DNA of 64,000 bases, taken from positions 62,001 through 126,000 of the forward strand of contig NZ_JBKBQG010000003.1 in NCBI RefSeq assembly GCF_046292825.1. The letters run 5' to 3'. The DNA is from Salinarimonas sp046292825 (GTDB lineage Bacteria; Pseudomonadota; Alphaproteobacteria; Rhizobiales; Beijerinckiaceae). The notes under the pieces are model-generated. The model searched no databases. It was not told where the DNA came from and was given only the letters and a program-made list of their open reading frames with translations. Every line of letters starts with the position of its first letter. Within the stretch, counting starts at the first letter, position 1. Shown here one piece after another: positions 9,142-17,206 of this stretch. A program made the position numbers and the translations under genes.

Positions 9142-10274
9142 CAGGAGACCTTCTCGGTGCCGGCGACCGTTCCGTCGGCGAGGTCGGAGGCGCCGTGCAG
9201 GCTCAGGCTCAGGCGGGCGAGCGGGCGCAGCCCGGCGAGCGTCATCGATCCGCCGCGCGCGCGCATCGCGTTGCGGATCACGAACAGGAGCCCGACGGTG
9301 CGCGCGTCGAGGCAGCGGACATGCGCGAGGTCGATCTCGAGGCTCGTCGCGTGGACGAGGGTGTTCTTCAAGGTGACGAGGAGCGCCTCGACCCCGCCGA
9401 GCCGCGCGTCGCCCTCGAGCGCGAGCCGGCAGCGGCCCTCGTCGAGCGACGAGCCGCGCAGCGCGATGCCGCGTCCGCGCGGCGGCGCGATCACGTCGAG
9501 AAGGGCGAGGGGCGCGAGGCGGAAGGCGACGATGCCCGACAGGCACAACCCGTCCCAGGCATAACGCTTCCACAGGCGCGGCTCCTCCTTGATCCGCCAG
9601 AGCCATTCCACCCCGCGCAGCCGCCAGGACGGCGGCGCGCGGCGCACGCGGCCCGCGCGGAAGGCGAGGACGGCGCCGAGATGGCTGCGCAGGGGCACCG
9701 CGATCCGCTCCGCGTTGCGGGCGAGCCAGCTCTGGCCCTTCACGGCGCCGAGCGCGACGACGAGGAAATCCGCGCCGCTCGCATTGATGGTCTCGATCAC
9801 GTCCTGCCCGCTCAGCTCCTCGACGCTGCCGCGCCCGGGATCGAGAAAGCCGACGCAGGTCACGCCGATGCCCTCGCGCGCGAGGCTGCGCGCGGCCTCC
9901 TCCGCCACCCCGGCATCGCCGCCGAAGAAGAACACCCGCAACGGGTCGGCGCCGGCGGGGCGGGCGACGAGCGCGTCGAACAGGTCAGACCCCGCGACGC
10001 GCTCGCGGATCGGGATCCGCACCCGCCGCGCGAGCCAGGCGAGCGCCGCCCCGTCGACGGTGCACAGGTCGCTCGTGCGCAGCGTCTCGCGGAAATGCGG
10101 GTCGAATTGGCTGTTGACGAGGAAGTTCACGTTGGCCGTCGAGATCAGCGTCCGGTACAGGCCCCGCGCTCCCGTCACCATCGCGACGACCTCGCTCATG
10201 CTGATCTCGTCGACGAGGATGCCGAACAGACAATAGGCGCGGCGGTCGAGCTCCGCCTCGAGCGAGTTCGCCAT
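9141..10274 (-). CDS. WecG/TagA/CpsF glycosyltransferase fused to a C-terminal STAS domain
   Basis: 377 residues. Residues about 15-240 match the WecG/TagA/CpsF (GT26) family: ISTANVNF, TVDG with the catalytic-type Asp near 74, FFFGGD, and the ALGAVKGQSWLARN segment equivalent to the usual SPKQE stretch. These enzymes add a sugar to a polyprenyl-diphosphate-linked sugar at the inner membrane face. Residues about 275-365 form a STAS-type anti-sigma-antagonist fold ending in a second helix-strand pair; the usual phospho-Ser motif (DSSG) reads LDARTVG, so it is probably not phosphorylatable. First gene of the leftward PKS/NRPS operon, with AAGGA 8-12 nt before ATG. The fusion suggests the enzyme is tethered to or controlled by a partner protein; that part is inference. 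Confidence 0.85.
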   Translation of the reverse strand: MANSLEAELDRRAYCLFGILVDEISMSEVVAMVTGARGLYRTLISTANVNFLVNSQFDPHFRETLRTSDLCTVDGAALAWLARRVRIPIRERVAGSDLFDALVARPAGADPLRVFFFGGDAGVAEEAARSLAREGIGVTCVGFLDPGRGSVEELSGQDVIETINASGADFLVVALGAVKGQSWLARNAERIAVPLRSHLGAVLAFRAGRVRRAPPSWRLRGVEWLWRIKEEPRLWKRYAWDGLCLSGIVAFRLAPLALLDVIAPPRGRGIALRGSSLDEGRCRLALEGDARLGGVEALLVTLKNTLVHATSLEIDLAHVRCLDARTVGLLFVIRNAMRARGGSMTLAGLRPLARLSLSLHGASDLADGTVAGTEKVS

Positions 10275-10692
10275 GGTCGTTGTCCTTCACGAAGGAGACG
10301 CACCGAGCCGACGACGCGGGATGTGCCGAGGACCGGACGAGGGTGCCTCCGGCGCCGCGCCGGCTCGCGAGCCGCGCGGGGAATTAAAGTAAAACATTCA
10401 CTTCGCCACCCCAGACGCGCGAATTCGATCTGTAGGCCGCGAGCTTCGTCTCTGTACTAAGCGCAATCAAGCAGCGCAGCGTTTATTTTCGGGCCCCTGA
10501 TATCACAATCATTTGGATCGAAAGGTGGAATAATCCATGTTTAACCGTCTGGTAACTAAAATTGAATTGCGAATGCCGCAATGCCGCCCAATAAAAACTC
10601 GAAGTGAGGCGCGGTTTCGCTCCGGGCGAACAGCGAACGAAGCCGCGTTTCGATGGGCAAGACGGCCGACCTGCGTCACCGGGGAGTGCATC
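10275..10692. promoter_or_regulatory. divergent promoter region of the PKS and exopolysaccharide operons
   Basis: 418 bp without a convincing gene. The stretch 10381-10640 is clearly richer in A/T than anything else in the left half, as expected for a shared promoter region. TTAACCGTCTGGTAAC at 10541-10556 resembles a CtrA box (TTAA-N7-TTAAC) with one mismatch in the second half; this is a weak match. No clear -35/-10 pair was assigned. Open frames crossing the region have no family signature. Confidence 0.4.
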
Positions 10693-11400
10693 GTGGATGG
10701 TTCTGTCAGACGCGGCGCCGGCCCTCCCGCCGGTGCTCGGGACATGTCGGTCGCGCGTGCCTCGGTTGCGGGCACGGCGGAAGGAGCGCGGTTCGACGAC
10801 CGGCGGGAGCGGGGGGAGCGCGCGAAGCGCTGCTTCGATCTCTGCGCCGCGATCGTCCTCCTCGTCCTCGTCGCGCCGCTGCTCGCCGCGCTCGCGATCG
10901 CGATCAAGCTGCAATCGCCCGGCCCCGTCCTCTTCCGCCAGACCCGGCTCGGACGAGACGGCCGGCCGTTCGAAATCCTCAAGCTGCGCTCGATGACCGT
11001 CAGCGAGAGCGCCGGCGGGACCGTTCAGGCGACGCGTGCGGACGCGCGCGTGACGCCGATCGGACGCTTCATGCGCCGCGCGAGCCTCGACGAGCTGCCG
11101 CAGCTCGTGAACGTGATCCGCGGCGAGATGTCCCTCGTCGGCCCGCGCCCGCACGCCGTCGATCACGAGCGGCATTACGAGGGTCTGATCGCCGACTATT
11201 CCCTGCGCCGGAGCGTGCGTCCCGGCGTCACCGGTCTCGCCCAGGTGAGCGGGCGGCGCGGCGCGACGCCGCGGCTCTCCGACATGCAGGCGCGGGTCGA
11301 GATGGACCTCTGGTACGTGCGCAACCGCTCCTTCGCGCTCGATCTGCGCATCCTCGTCCTCACCGTCCCGAAGGTCCTCTGGGACGAGAACGCCTATTGA
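10693..11400 (+). CDS. priming sugar-phosphate transferase (bacterial sugar transferase family)
   Basis: 235 residues. A single N-terminal membrane helix (CFDLCAAIVLLVLVAPLLAA) is followed by the catalytic bacterial sugar transferase domain: GPVLFRQTRLGRDGRPF, KLRSM, RRASLDELPQL, VGPRPH and the C-terminal PGVTGLAQVSGR. The family (WcaJ/PssY/ExoY-like) transfers sugar-1-phosphate to undecaprenyl phosphate and starts repeat-unit assembly. I chose the GTG at 10693 because GGGGAG lies 7 nt upstream; an ATG at 10744 and a longer frame from 10537 exist, but the latter's extra residues are unlike the family. First gene of a rightward operon with flippase and polymerase. Confidence 0.9.
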   Translation: MDGSVRRGAGPPAGARDMSVARASVAGTAEGARFDDRRERGERAKRCFDLCAAIVLLVLVAPLLAALAIAIKLQSPGPVLFRQTRLGRDGRPFEILKLRSMTVSESAGGTVQATRADARVTPIGRFMRRASLDELPQLVNVIRGEMSLVGPRPHAVDHERHYEGLIADYSLRRSVRPGVTGLAQVSGRRGATPRLSDMQARVEMDLWYVRNRSFALDLRILVLTVPKVLWDENAY

Positions 11401-11414
11401 AGACGGGAGCGATC

Positions 11415-12845
11415 GTGGACGGGAGCGTACGCCAGACGAAGCCGACCGAGCGTCCCCGCGAGCCGGAGGCGGCGCCCGCGGTCGAGCCCGGCGGGCTCGC
11501 GCGGCTCCTGCGCGGGAGCACGCTGTCGGCCCGCGCGGCGCGCAGCTCCGCCTTCGCCGCCGCGGGCTTCGGCGCCGGCCAGGCGATCCGTCTCGGCTCG
11601 AACCTCGTTCTCACGCGCATCCTGTTCCCGGAGGATTTCGGGCTGATGGCGATCGTCCTCGCCGTCACCACCGGGCTCGCGCTCCTCTCCGACATCGGGC
11701 TCGGGCCGGCGATCATGCAGAGCCGCGCCGGCGACGAGCCGCGCTTCCTCGACACCGCCTTCACGATCCAGATCCTGCGCGGCGCGATCCTCTTCCTCGC
11801 GACCTGCGCGCTCGCCCTGCCGCTCGCCTCGCTCTACGGCGAGCCGCTGCTCGGCGCGATCCTGCCCGTGGCGGGGCTCTCGCTCCTCGTTTCCGGCTTC
11901 CTGCCGACGAAGATCGAGACGGCGCACCGCCACCTGCGCTTCGGGCGCGTGATCCTCCTCGATCTCCTCTCCCAGATCGCGGGGACGATCGTCGTCGTGG
12001 CGCTGGCGCTCTGGCTGCGCTCGGTCTTCGCGCTCGCGATCGGCCTGGTCGCGGGGGCGGCGATCCGGCTCGCGCTCGTGTGGGTCTTCCTGCCGGGGCG
12101 CGGCAACCGGCTCGGCTGGGATCGGCCGCGCGCGCGCGAGCTCGTGCGCTTCGGGATCTGGATCTTCGCGAGCACGGCCTGCGCCTTCGTCGTCCAGCAC
12201 GCCGACAAGCTCCTCCTCGCCAAGCTCGTCCCGCTCGACGTGCTCGGATTCTACGCCATCGCGCAGATCCTCGCCTCGGCGCCGATCGCGCTGCAGGCGG
12301 CGATCCTCTCGCGCACGATGATCCCGCTCTACCGCGAGCGGCCGCCGAGCGCGAGCGCGCACAACCGCGTCGTCCTGCGGCGGGCACGGATCGGCGCCGC
12401 GGGCGGGACGATCGCGCTCCTCGCCCTCGTGGCGCTCGTCGGGGTGCCGCTCGTCGAGTTCCTCTACCGGGAGCCGTTCACGCGCGCGGGACCGCTCGTC
12501 GTGCTCGTCGCCTGCGCGCTGATGCCGGCGGCGGCTCTGGCGGGGATCGACCAGGCGGCGCTCGCGGCGGGCGATTCCCGCGGCTTCTTCGCCGTCGTGG
12601 CGGTGCGGGCGCTCGCGCATCTCGCGGCCTTCCTCGCGGGCTACGCCCTCTTCGGACTGCCGGGCGCGATCGCGGGCCAGGCCGTCGCGGTCCTGTGCGC
12701 CTACCCGGTGCTGTTGCGGCTCCTGCGGCGGCACGGCGCCGCCGATCCGGCGCTCGACGCAGCCCTGCTCGCGGCGAGCGCCCTCCTCGCGCTTCTCGCG
12801 ATCGGCGTCTCGGTCGAGGCGATCGCCGGCTTGGCGTTGGAGTGA
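11415..12845 (+). CDS. Wzx-like flippase (oligosaccharide/lipopolysaccharide transporter)
   Basis: 476-residue polytopic membrane protein with about 12-14 hydrophobic helices. The N-terminal membrane stretch GFGAGQAIRLGSNLVLTRIL and FGLMAIVLAVTTGLALLSDIGLG is the usual opening of polysaccharide_synt/MOP flippases. It should flip the polyprenyl-linked repeat unit to the periplasm. The start is taken as GTG at 11415, preceded by GGGAG, only 14 bp after the sugar transferase stop. Its first residues after the initiator (DGSVRQ) repeat those of the upstream gene (DGSVRR). An open frame extends much further upstream but overlaps the sugar transferase and is noncoding. Confidence 0.88.
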   Translation: MDGSVRQTKPTERPREPEAAPAVEPGGLARLLRGSTLSARAARSSAFAAAGFGAGQAIRLGSNLVLTRILFPEDFGLMAIVLAVTTGLALLSDIGLGPAIMQSRAGDEPRFLDTAFTIQILRGAILFLATCALALPLASLYGEPLLGAILPVAGLSLLVSGFLPTKIETAHRHLRFGRVILLDLLSQIAGTIVVVALALWLRSVFALAIGLVAGAAIRLALVWVFLPGRGNRLGWDRPRARELVRFGIWIFASTACAFVVQHADKLLLAKLVPLDVLGFYAIAQILASAPIALQAAILSRTMIPLYRERPPSASAHNRVVLRRARIGAAGGTIALLALVALVGVPLVEFLYREPFTRAGPLVVLVACALMPAAALAGIDQAALAAGDSRGFFAVVAVRALAHLAAFLAGYALFGLPGAIAGQAVAVLCAYPVLLRLLRRHGAADPALDAALLAASALLALLAIGVSVEAIAGLALE

Positions 12846-12849
12846 GCCG

Positions 12850-14253
12850 ATGCCGAACGCCTTCGCCTATGCCGCGCTCCTCCTGTGGCCCCTCGTGGCG
12901 ATCCTCCTGTTCGCGCGGCTGCGGGTCGACAAGGCGCTCGTCTGGACGCTCATGGGCGGGTATCTGCTCCTGCCGCCGGTCGCGGCGATCGATCTGCCGA
13001 TGATCCCGGCCTTCGACAAGGCGTCGATCCCCAGTCTCGCGGCGCTCGCCGCCATCCTCGCCCTCGGCCATCGTCTGCGCCCGCTCGACGGGCACGCCGT
13101 CGAACGCACGCTGCTCCTCCTGTTCGTCCTCGCGCCGTTCGCCACCGTCCTGACCAATCTCGACCCCCTCCGCTACGGGCTCGCGACGCTGCCGGGGCTG
13201 CGCGTCTACGACGCGATCGCGGTGCTCGCCCACCAGGCGATCCACCTCGCGCCCTTCCTCGCCGCACGCCGCGTCCTGCGCGAGGAGGGCTCGCTGCGCG
13301 TGCTCCTCGCCGCGCTCGCGGTGGCGGGTCTTCTCTATTCGCTGCCGATGCTCCTCGAGGTGCGCCTGAGCCCGCAGCTCAACACCTGGATCTACGGCTT
13401 CTTCCAGCACAGCTTCGACCAGATGATGCGCTCGGGCGGCTATCGGCCGATCGTCTTCCTCGAGCACGGCCTGTGGGTGGCGTTCTTCGCGATGACGGCC
13501 TTCGTCGCCGCGCTCGCCTTGTTCCGCGCGGGCGCCGCGCCGGGACGCTCCGCCTGGCTCGCGGCGGCCTTCTACCTCTTCGTCGTGCTCGTGATGTGCA
13601 AGAGCGCGGCCTCGATCCTCTATGCGCTCGCGCTCGCACCGCTCGTCATCGTGGCGAGCCGTCGGCTCCAGCTCCTCGTCGCCTGCGTCCTCGTGATCGT
13701 CTCCTTGAGCTATCCCCTCCTGCGCGGCGCCGACCTCGTGCCCGTCGACGCGATGCTCGAGCAGGCGCAGGCGATCGAGGAGGACCGCGCCGCCTCCCTG
13801 CGCTTCCGCTTCGAGAACGAGGACGCGCTCCTCGAACGCGCCCGCGAGCGGCCGCTGTTCGGCTGGGGAATCTGGGGCCGCAACCAGATCTTCGATCCCG
13901 AGAGCGGGCGCATGACGAGCGTCACCGACGGGCGCTGGATCATCGTGATCGGGACGTTCGGCTGGCTCGGCTACCTCGCCGAGTTCGGCCTCCTCGCCTT
14001 CTCGGTCCTCTTCGCGACGATGCGGGAATGGCGGAGGACGGGCGGCGCGGGCTCGCCCCTCGTCGGCCCGCTCGCGCTGATCCTCGCGATCAACATGGTC
14101 GACATGCTGCCGAACGCGACGCTGACGCCGCTGACCTGGCTCGTCGCCGGCGCCCTCGTCGGCCACGCGAGCCGCCTCTCGGCGCCCGCCGCCGCTCGAA
14201 TTCCGGCGCCGACGACGCCCACGCCGGCCTGCCGCCCCTATCCGATCACCTGA
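12850..14253 (+). CDS. Wzy/O-antigen ligase-like polymerase
   Basis: 467 residues, about 10-11 predicted membrane helices with one large hydrophilic loop at roughly residues 300-370 (EQAQAIEEDRAASLRFRFENEDALLERARERPLFGWG, cited here in part). The loop ending RPLFGWGIWGRNQIF resembles the G-x-G region before the last helices of O-antigen ligase/polymerase proteins. Membership is by topology and that loop, since the family has low sequence identity. Starts 4 bp after the flippase stop, so it is co-translated with it. Expected role is periplasmic polymerisation of repeat units. Confidence 0.8.
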   Translation: MPNAFAYAALLLWPLVAILLFARLRVDKALVWTLMGGYLLLPPVAAIDLPMIPAFDKASIPSLAALAAILALGHRLRPLDGHAVERTLLLLFVLAPFATVLTNLDPLRYGLATLPGLRVYDAIAVLAHQAIHLAPFLAARRVLREEGSLRVLLAALAVAGLLYSLPMLLEVRLSPQLNTWIYGFFQHSFDQMMRSGGYRPIVFLEHGLWVAFFAMTAFVAALALFRAGAAPGRSAWLAAAFYLFVVLVMCKSAASILYALALAPLVIVASRRLQLLVACVLVIVSLSYPLLRGADLVPVDAMLEQAQAIEEDRAASLRFRFENEDALLERARERPLFGWGIWGRNQIFDPESGRMTSVTDGRWIIVIGTFGWLGYLAEFGLLAFSVLFATMREWRRTGGAGSPLVGPLALILAINMVDMLPNATLTPLTWLVAGALVGHASRLSAPAAARIPAPTTPTPACRPYPIT

Positions 14254-14317
14254 ACCGAGGAGCCTTCGAGATTCACACGCCGTCACCTGCGCATCGAACC
14301 GAGATCGGAAGCCGCCG

Positions 14318-14535
14318 CCCTTCTCCTTCCCCTCAGGGGAAGGTGGCCCGGCGGCGAAGCCGACGGGTCGGATGGGGTCATTCGCCGCGCCAGCGGCGAA
14401 GGGGCGTCGTCGTAGAGCTGCTTACGTTCGGCGGCTCCCGACGCCCCTTCGACCCTTCGGGTCGAAAGATCCCATCCGTCTCCGACCCCTGTTCGGGGTC
14501 GGAGCCACCTTCCCCTGAGGGGAAGGAGAGGGAGC
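14318..14535. repeat. intergenic imperfect palindromic repeat (family C)
   Basis: The arms at about 14322-14347 and 14504-14530 are reverse complements over some 26 bp (TCTCCTTCCCCTCAGGGGAA and onward), and each arm is itself palindromic around CCCCTCAGGGG. Inside lie further partly inverted stretches (GGGTCGGATGGGGTC against GATCCCATCCGTC). It fills most of the 350-bp gap between the polymerase and the next GT4. No coding frame is credible. It looks like a dispersed mobile or extragenic palindromic element, with the second arm about 70 bp before the next start codon. Confidence 0.7.
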
Positions 14536-14603
14536 GCCATCATCCCACGCGTGCAGGAGCCACGACGCGTGCGCCTTGCAGGCCGAAGAACCGAGGAGCC
14601 GAG

Positions 14604-15977
14604 ATGACGAGCCGACACCGCGTTCTCCTCATCGCCGAGGCGGCGAACCCGGAATGGGTGTCGGTGCCGCTCGTCGGTTGGTCCCTGGCCTGCGCGCTGC
14701 GCGAGGTCGCCGACGTCCACGTCGTCACCCATGTGCGCAACCGCGACGCAATCCTCCGCGCCGGCTGGGTGGAGGGACGCGACTTCACGGCGATCGACAA
14801 CGAGATCCTGGCCGCGCCCGCCTGGCGCGTCGCGAGCGCGCTGCGGCTCGGGGAGGGCAAGAGCTGGACGCTGCTGCAGGCCGCCTCCGCGATCGCCTAT
14901 CCGCTCTTCGAGCGGGAGGTCTGGCGGCTGTTCGGCGAGCGCCTGCGCGGGGGCGGGTTCGATCTCGTCCACCGCATCACGCCGCTCAGCCCCACCATAC
15001 CGAGCCCGATCGCCGCGCGCTGCGCGCGGCTCGGCATCCCCTTCGTGATCGGCCCGCTCAACGGGGGCCTGCCCTGGCCGCGGGAATTCGAGCGGGAGCG
15101 CTGGCGCGAAGGCGAATGGCTCTCCTATCTGCGCGGCGGCATGCGGCTCCTGCCGTGGCGACGCGCGACGCTGCGGGCCGCGGCCTTGATCGTGGGCTCG
15201 CGGGCGACGCGGGCGGAGATGCCGGCGCGCGCCCGCGCGCGCTGCGTCACCATTCCCGAGAACGCCGTCGATCCGGAGCGCTTCGCCCGCCGCGCGCGGC
15301 CCTGCGGATCGGGTCCGCTGCGCGCCTGCTTCGTCGGCCGGCTCGTGCCCTACAAGGGCCTCGACATGCTCCTCGAGGCCGCGGCGCCGCTCGCGCGCGC
15401 GGGGCGCCTCGTGCTCGACATCGTCGGCGAGGGGCCGATGCGGCCGCGGATCGAGGCGCTCGTCGCCCGCGAGGGTCTCGGCGAGAGCGTGCGGCTGCAC
15501 GGCTTCCTGCCGCACGCGCGCGTCCGCGACGTGCTCGCGCAGAGCGAGGTCTTCGCCTTTCCCTCGATCCGCGAGTTCGGCGGCGGCGCCGTCGTCGAGG
15601 CGATGGCGCTCGGCCTCGTGCCGATCGTCGTCGATTACGGCGGACCCGGCGAGCTCGTCACGGCCGAGACCGGCATCAAGCTGCCGCTCGCCGACCACGC
15701 GAGCCTGACCCATGCGCTGCGCGAGGCCCTCGCGCGGGCGCAGGCCGACCGCCTCGACCTCGTCGCCCGCGGGGCGCGGGCGCGGGCGCGGGTGCTCGCG
15801 CTGCTCACCTGGCGGCGCAAGGCGGAGCAGATCGTGGAGGTCTATCGCTGGGCGCTGCGCGAGCGGGCGGACCGGCCGGTCTTCTTCGAGGAGGAGGCGC
15901 CCGCGGCCGTTTTCGCACCGGAGCGCGACGCGCCCGCGCCGGCCCTCGGGACCCGGGTCGCGGGAGGGCCCGCCTGA
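14604..15977 (+). CDS. GT4 family glycosyltransferase
   Basis: 457-residue GT-B fold retaining glycosyltransferase. The C-terminal nucleotide-sugar half shows FVGRLVPYKGLDMLLEA, DIVGEGPMRP and the E-x7-E motif EFGGGAVVEAMALG. The N-terminal acceptor half includes HRITPLSPTIPSP and GPLNGGLPWP, common in EPS-locus GT4 proteins. ATG at 14604 was chosen over upstream extensions, which run through the palindromic repeat; GAGGAG lies about 8 nt upstream. Ends overlapping the next gene by one base (TGATG). Cytoplasmic/inner-membrane side addition of one sugar to the lipid-linked repeat unit; donor unknown. Confidence 0.9.
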   Translation: MTSRHRVLLIAEAANPEWVSVPLVGWSLACALREVADVHVVTHVRNRDAILRAGWVEGRDFTAIDNEILAAPAWRVASALRLGEGKSWTLLQAASAIAYPLFEREVWRLFGERLRGGGFDLVHRITPLSPTIPSPIAARCARLGIPFVIGPLNGGLPWPREFERERWREGEWLSYLRGGMRLLPWRRATLRAAALIVGSRATRAEMPARARARCVTIPENAVDPERFARRARPCGSGPLRACFVGRLVPYKGLDMLLEAAAPLARAGRLVLDIVGEGPMRPRIEALVAREGLGESVRLHGFLPHARVRDVLAQSEVFAFPSIREFGGGAVVEAMALGLVPIVVDYGGPGELVTAETGIKLPLADHASLTHALREALARAQADRLDLVARGARARARVLALLTWRRKAEQIVEVYRWALRERADRPVFFEEEAPAAVFAPERDAPAPALGTRVAGGPA

Positions 15978-17155
15978 TGCGCATCCTCTACCTGATCCCC
16001 GAATTCCCCGGCCAGACGCACGTGCTGTTCTGGCGCGACATCGAGGCCCTGCGTCGGCACGGGCACGACGTGCGCCTCGCCTCGACGCGACGACCCGCGA
16101 GCCCCTGCCCGCACGCCTTCGCGAACGAGCCCTGCACCTGGCTGTGGCCCTACCGTCGCCGCGACCTGCGCGAGGCGCTCGGGCCCGGCGGCGCGCGGGC
16201 GGCGCTGAGCGCGCTTCGCGTCGCGGAGGGCGGAGGCCGCGAGAGGGCGCGCCTCCTCGCTCTCGTGCCCGCGGCCGTGCGGCTGCGGCGTCTCGTCGAG
16301 GAGGCGGCGATCGATTACGTCCACGGCCAGTCGCTCGCGCAGAGCGCGTCGGTGCTCCGCCTCGCCTACGAGATCCGCCCGTTCGCCTACGGCCTCGTTC
16401 TGCACAGCGCGATCGACGGGTTCGGGCGCAATCTGCGCTGGAAGGCCGAGCGGGCGCGGCTCCTCGTCGGCGTGACCGGCGCGGCGATGCGGGATCTGCG
16501 CGCGCTCGGCACGGGGGTGGACGTCGCCACGATCGCCTGCGGCGTCCCGCTCGACCGATTCGTGTTCCGCGAGCGCGAGCCTGGGGCCGCGCTGCGGCTC
16601 GTCACCGTCGCGCGGCTCCACGCGGGCAAGGGCCTCGGAGCGGTCGTCGAGGCCGTGGCGCGGCTCGTGTCCCGATACGACCTGCGCTACACGATCGTCG
16701 GCGAAGGGCCGTGGCGCCCGGATCTCGAGAGGCTCGTCGAGCGCCACGGTCTGTGGGACGTCGTCACCCTCGCCGGCGCCCGCGACGAGGCGGGGATCGT
16801 CGAGGCCCTGCACGGGGCGGATCTCGCGGTGCTCGCGAGCGCCGCCGAGACGACGGCGATCTTCGTGCGGGAGGCGATGGCGACGGGGCTGCCGGCGATC
16901 ATGAGCGACGTCGGCGACGCGCGCCTCATGATCGACGAGGGCGTCGAGGGCTTCGTCGTGAAGCCGGGCGACGTCGCGGCGCTCGAAGCACGCATCGCCT
17001 GGTTCTGCGAGAACCCGGCCGCGCGGGCCGCGATGGGCCGCGCCGCCCGCCGGCGCGCCGAGCGGGATTTCGACGCCGAGCTCGGCCCGCGCGCGCTCCT
17101 CGCGGCGCTCGGTCACGGGGCGCACGCACCGCTCGCGGCCGTCGCTCGGGCCTAG
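15977..17155 (+). CDS. GT4 family glycosyltransferase
   Basis: 392 residues. MRILYLIPEFPGQTHVLFWRD is the family start; the C-terminal half has VTVARLHAGKGL, YTIVGEGPWRPDLE and the E-x7-E motif ETTAIFVREAMATG. N-terminal segment VHGQSLAQSAS and GLVLHSAIDGFGRN form the acceptor half. Start codon shares one base with the preceding stop, so translation is coupled. Last rightward gene of this block, facing a convergent GT4 gene 48 bp away. Donor and acceptor sugars cannot be read from sequence. Confidence 0.9.
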   Translation: MRILYLIPEFPGQTHVLFWRDIEALRRHGHDVRLASTRRPASPCPHAFANEPCTWLWPYRRRDLREALGPGGARAALSALRVAEGGGRERARLLALVPAAVRLRRLVEEAAIDYVHGQSLAQSASVLRLAYEIRPFAYGLVLHSAIDGFGRNLRWKAERARLLVGVTGAAMRDLRALGTGVDVATIACGVPLDRFVFREREPGAALRLVTVARLHAGKGLGAVVEAVARLVSRYDLRYTIVGEGPWRPDLERLVERHGLWDVVTLAGARDEAGIVEALHGADLAVLASAAETTAIFVREAMATGLPAIMSDVGDARLMIDEGVEGFVVKPGDVAALEARIAWFCENPAARAAMGRAARRRAERDFDAELGPRALLAALGHGAHAPLAAVARA

Positions 17156-17206
17156 AGCATCACCCCGCCATCGAATGTCGGTCGGCCGACGGGACGATGC
17201 ATCTAG
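17153..17206. terminator. possible bidirectional terminator between convergent GT genes
   Basis: The short convergent gap carries partly inverted ends (TAGAGCATC near 17153 and GATGCATCTA near 17196) around an inner perfect palindrome GTCGGCCGAC at 17181-17190. There is no T-tract, so this is only a candidate stem-loop. Confidence 0.3.

Noticed and set aside
10541..10556. CtrA-binding site in the EPS/PKS promoter
   Set aside because: One mismatch in a short degenerate motif within an A/T-rich stretch, which occurs easily by chance; kept only as a note in the region entry.
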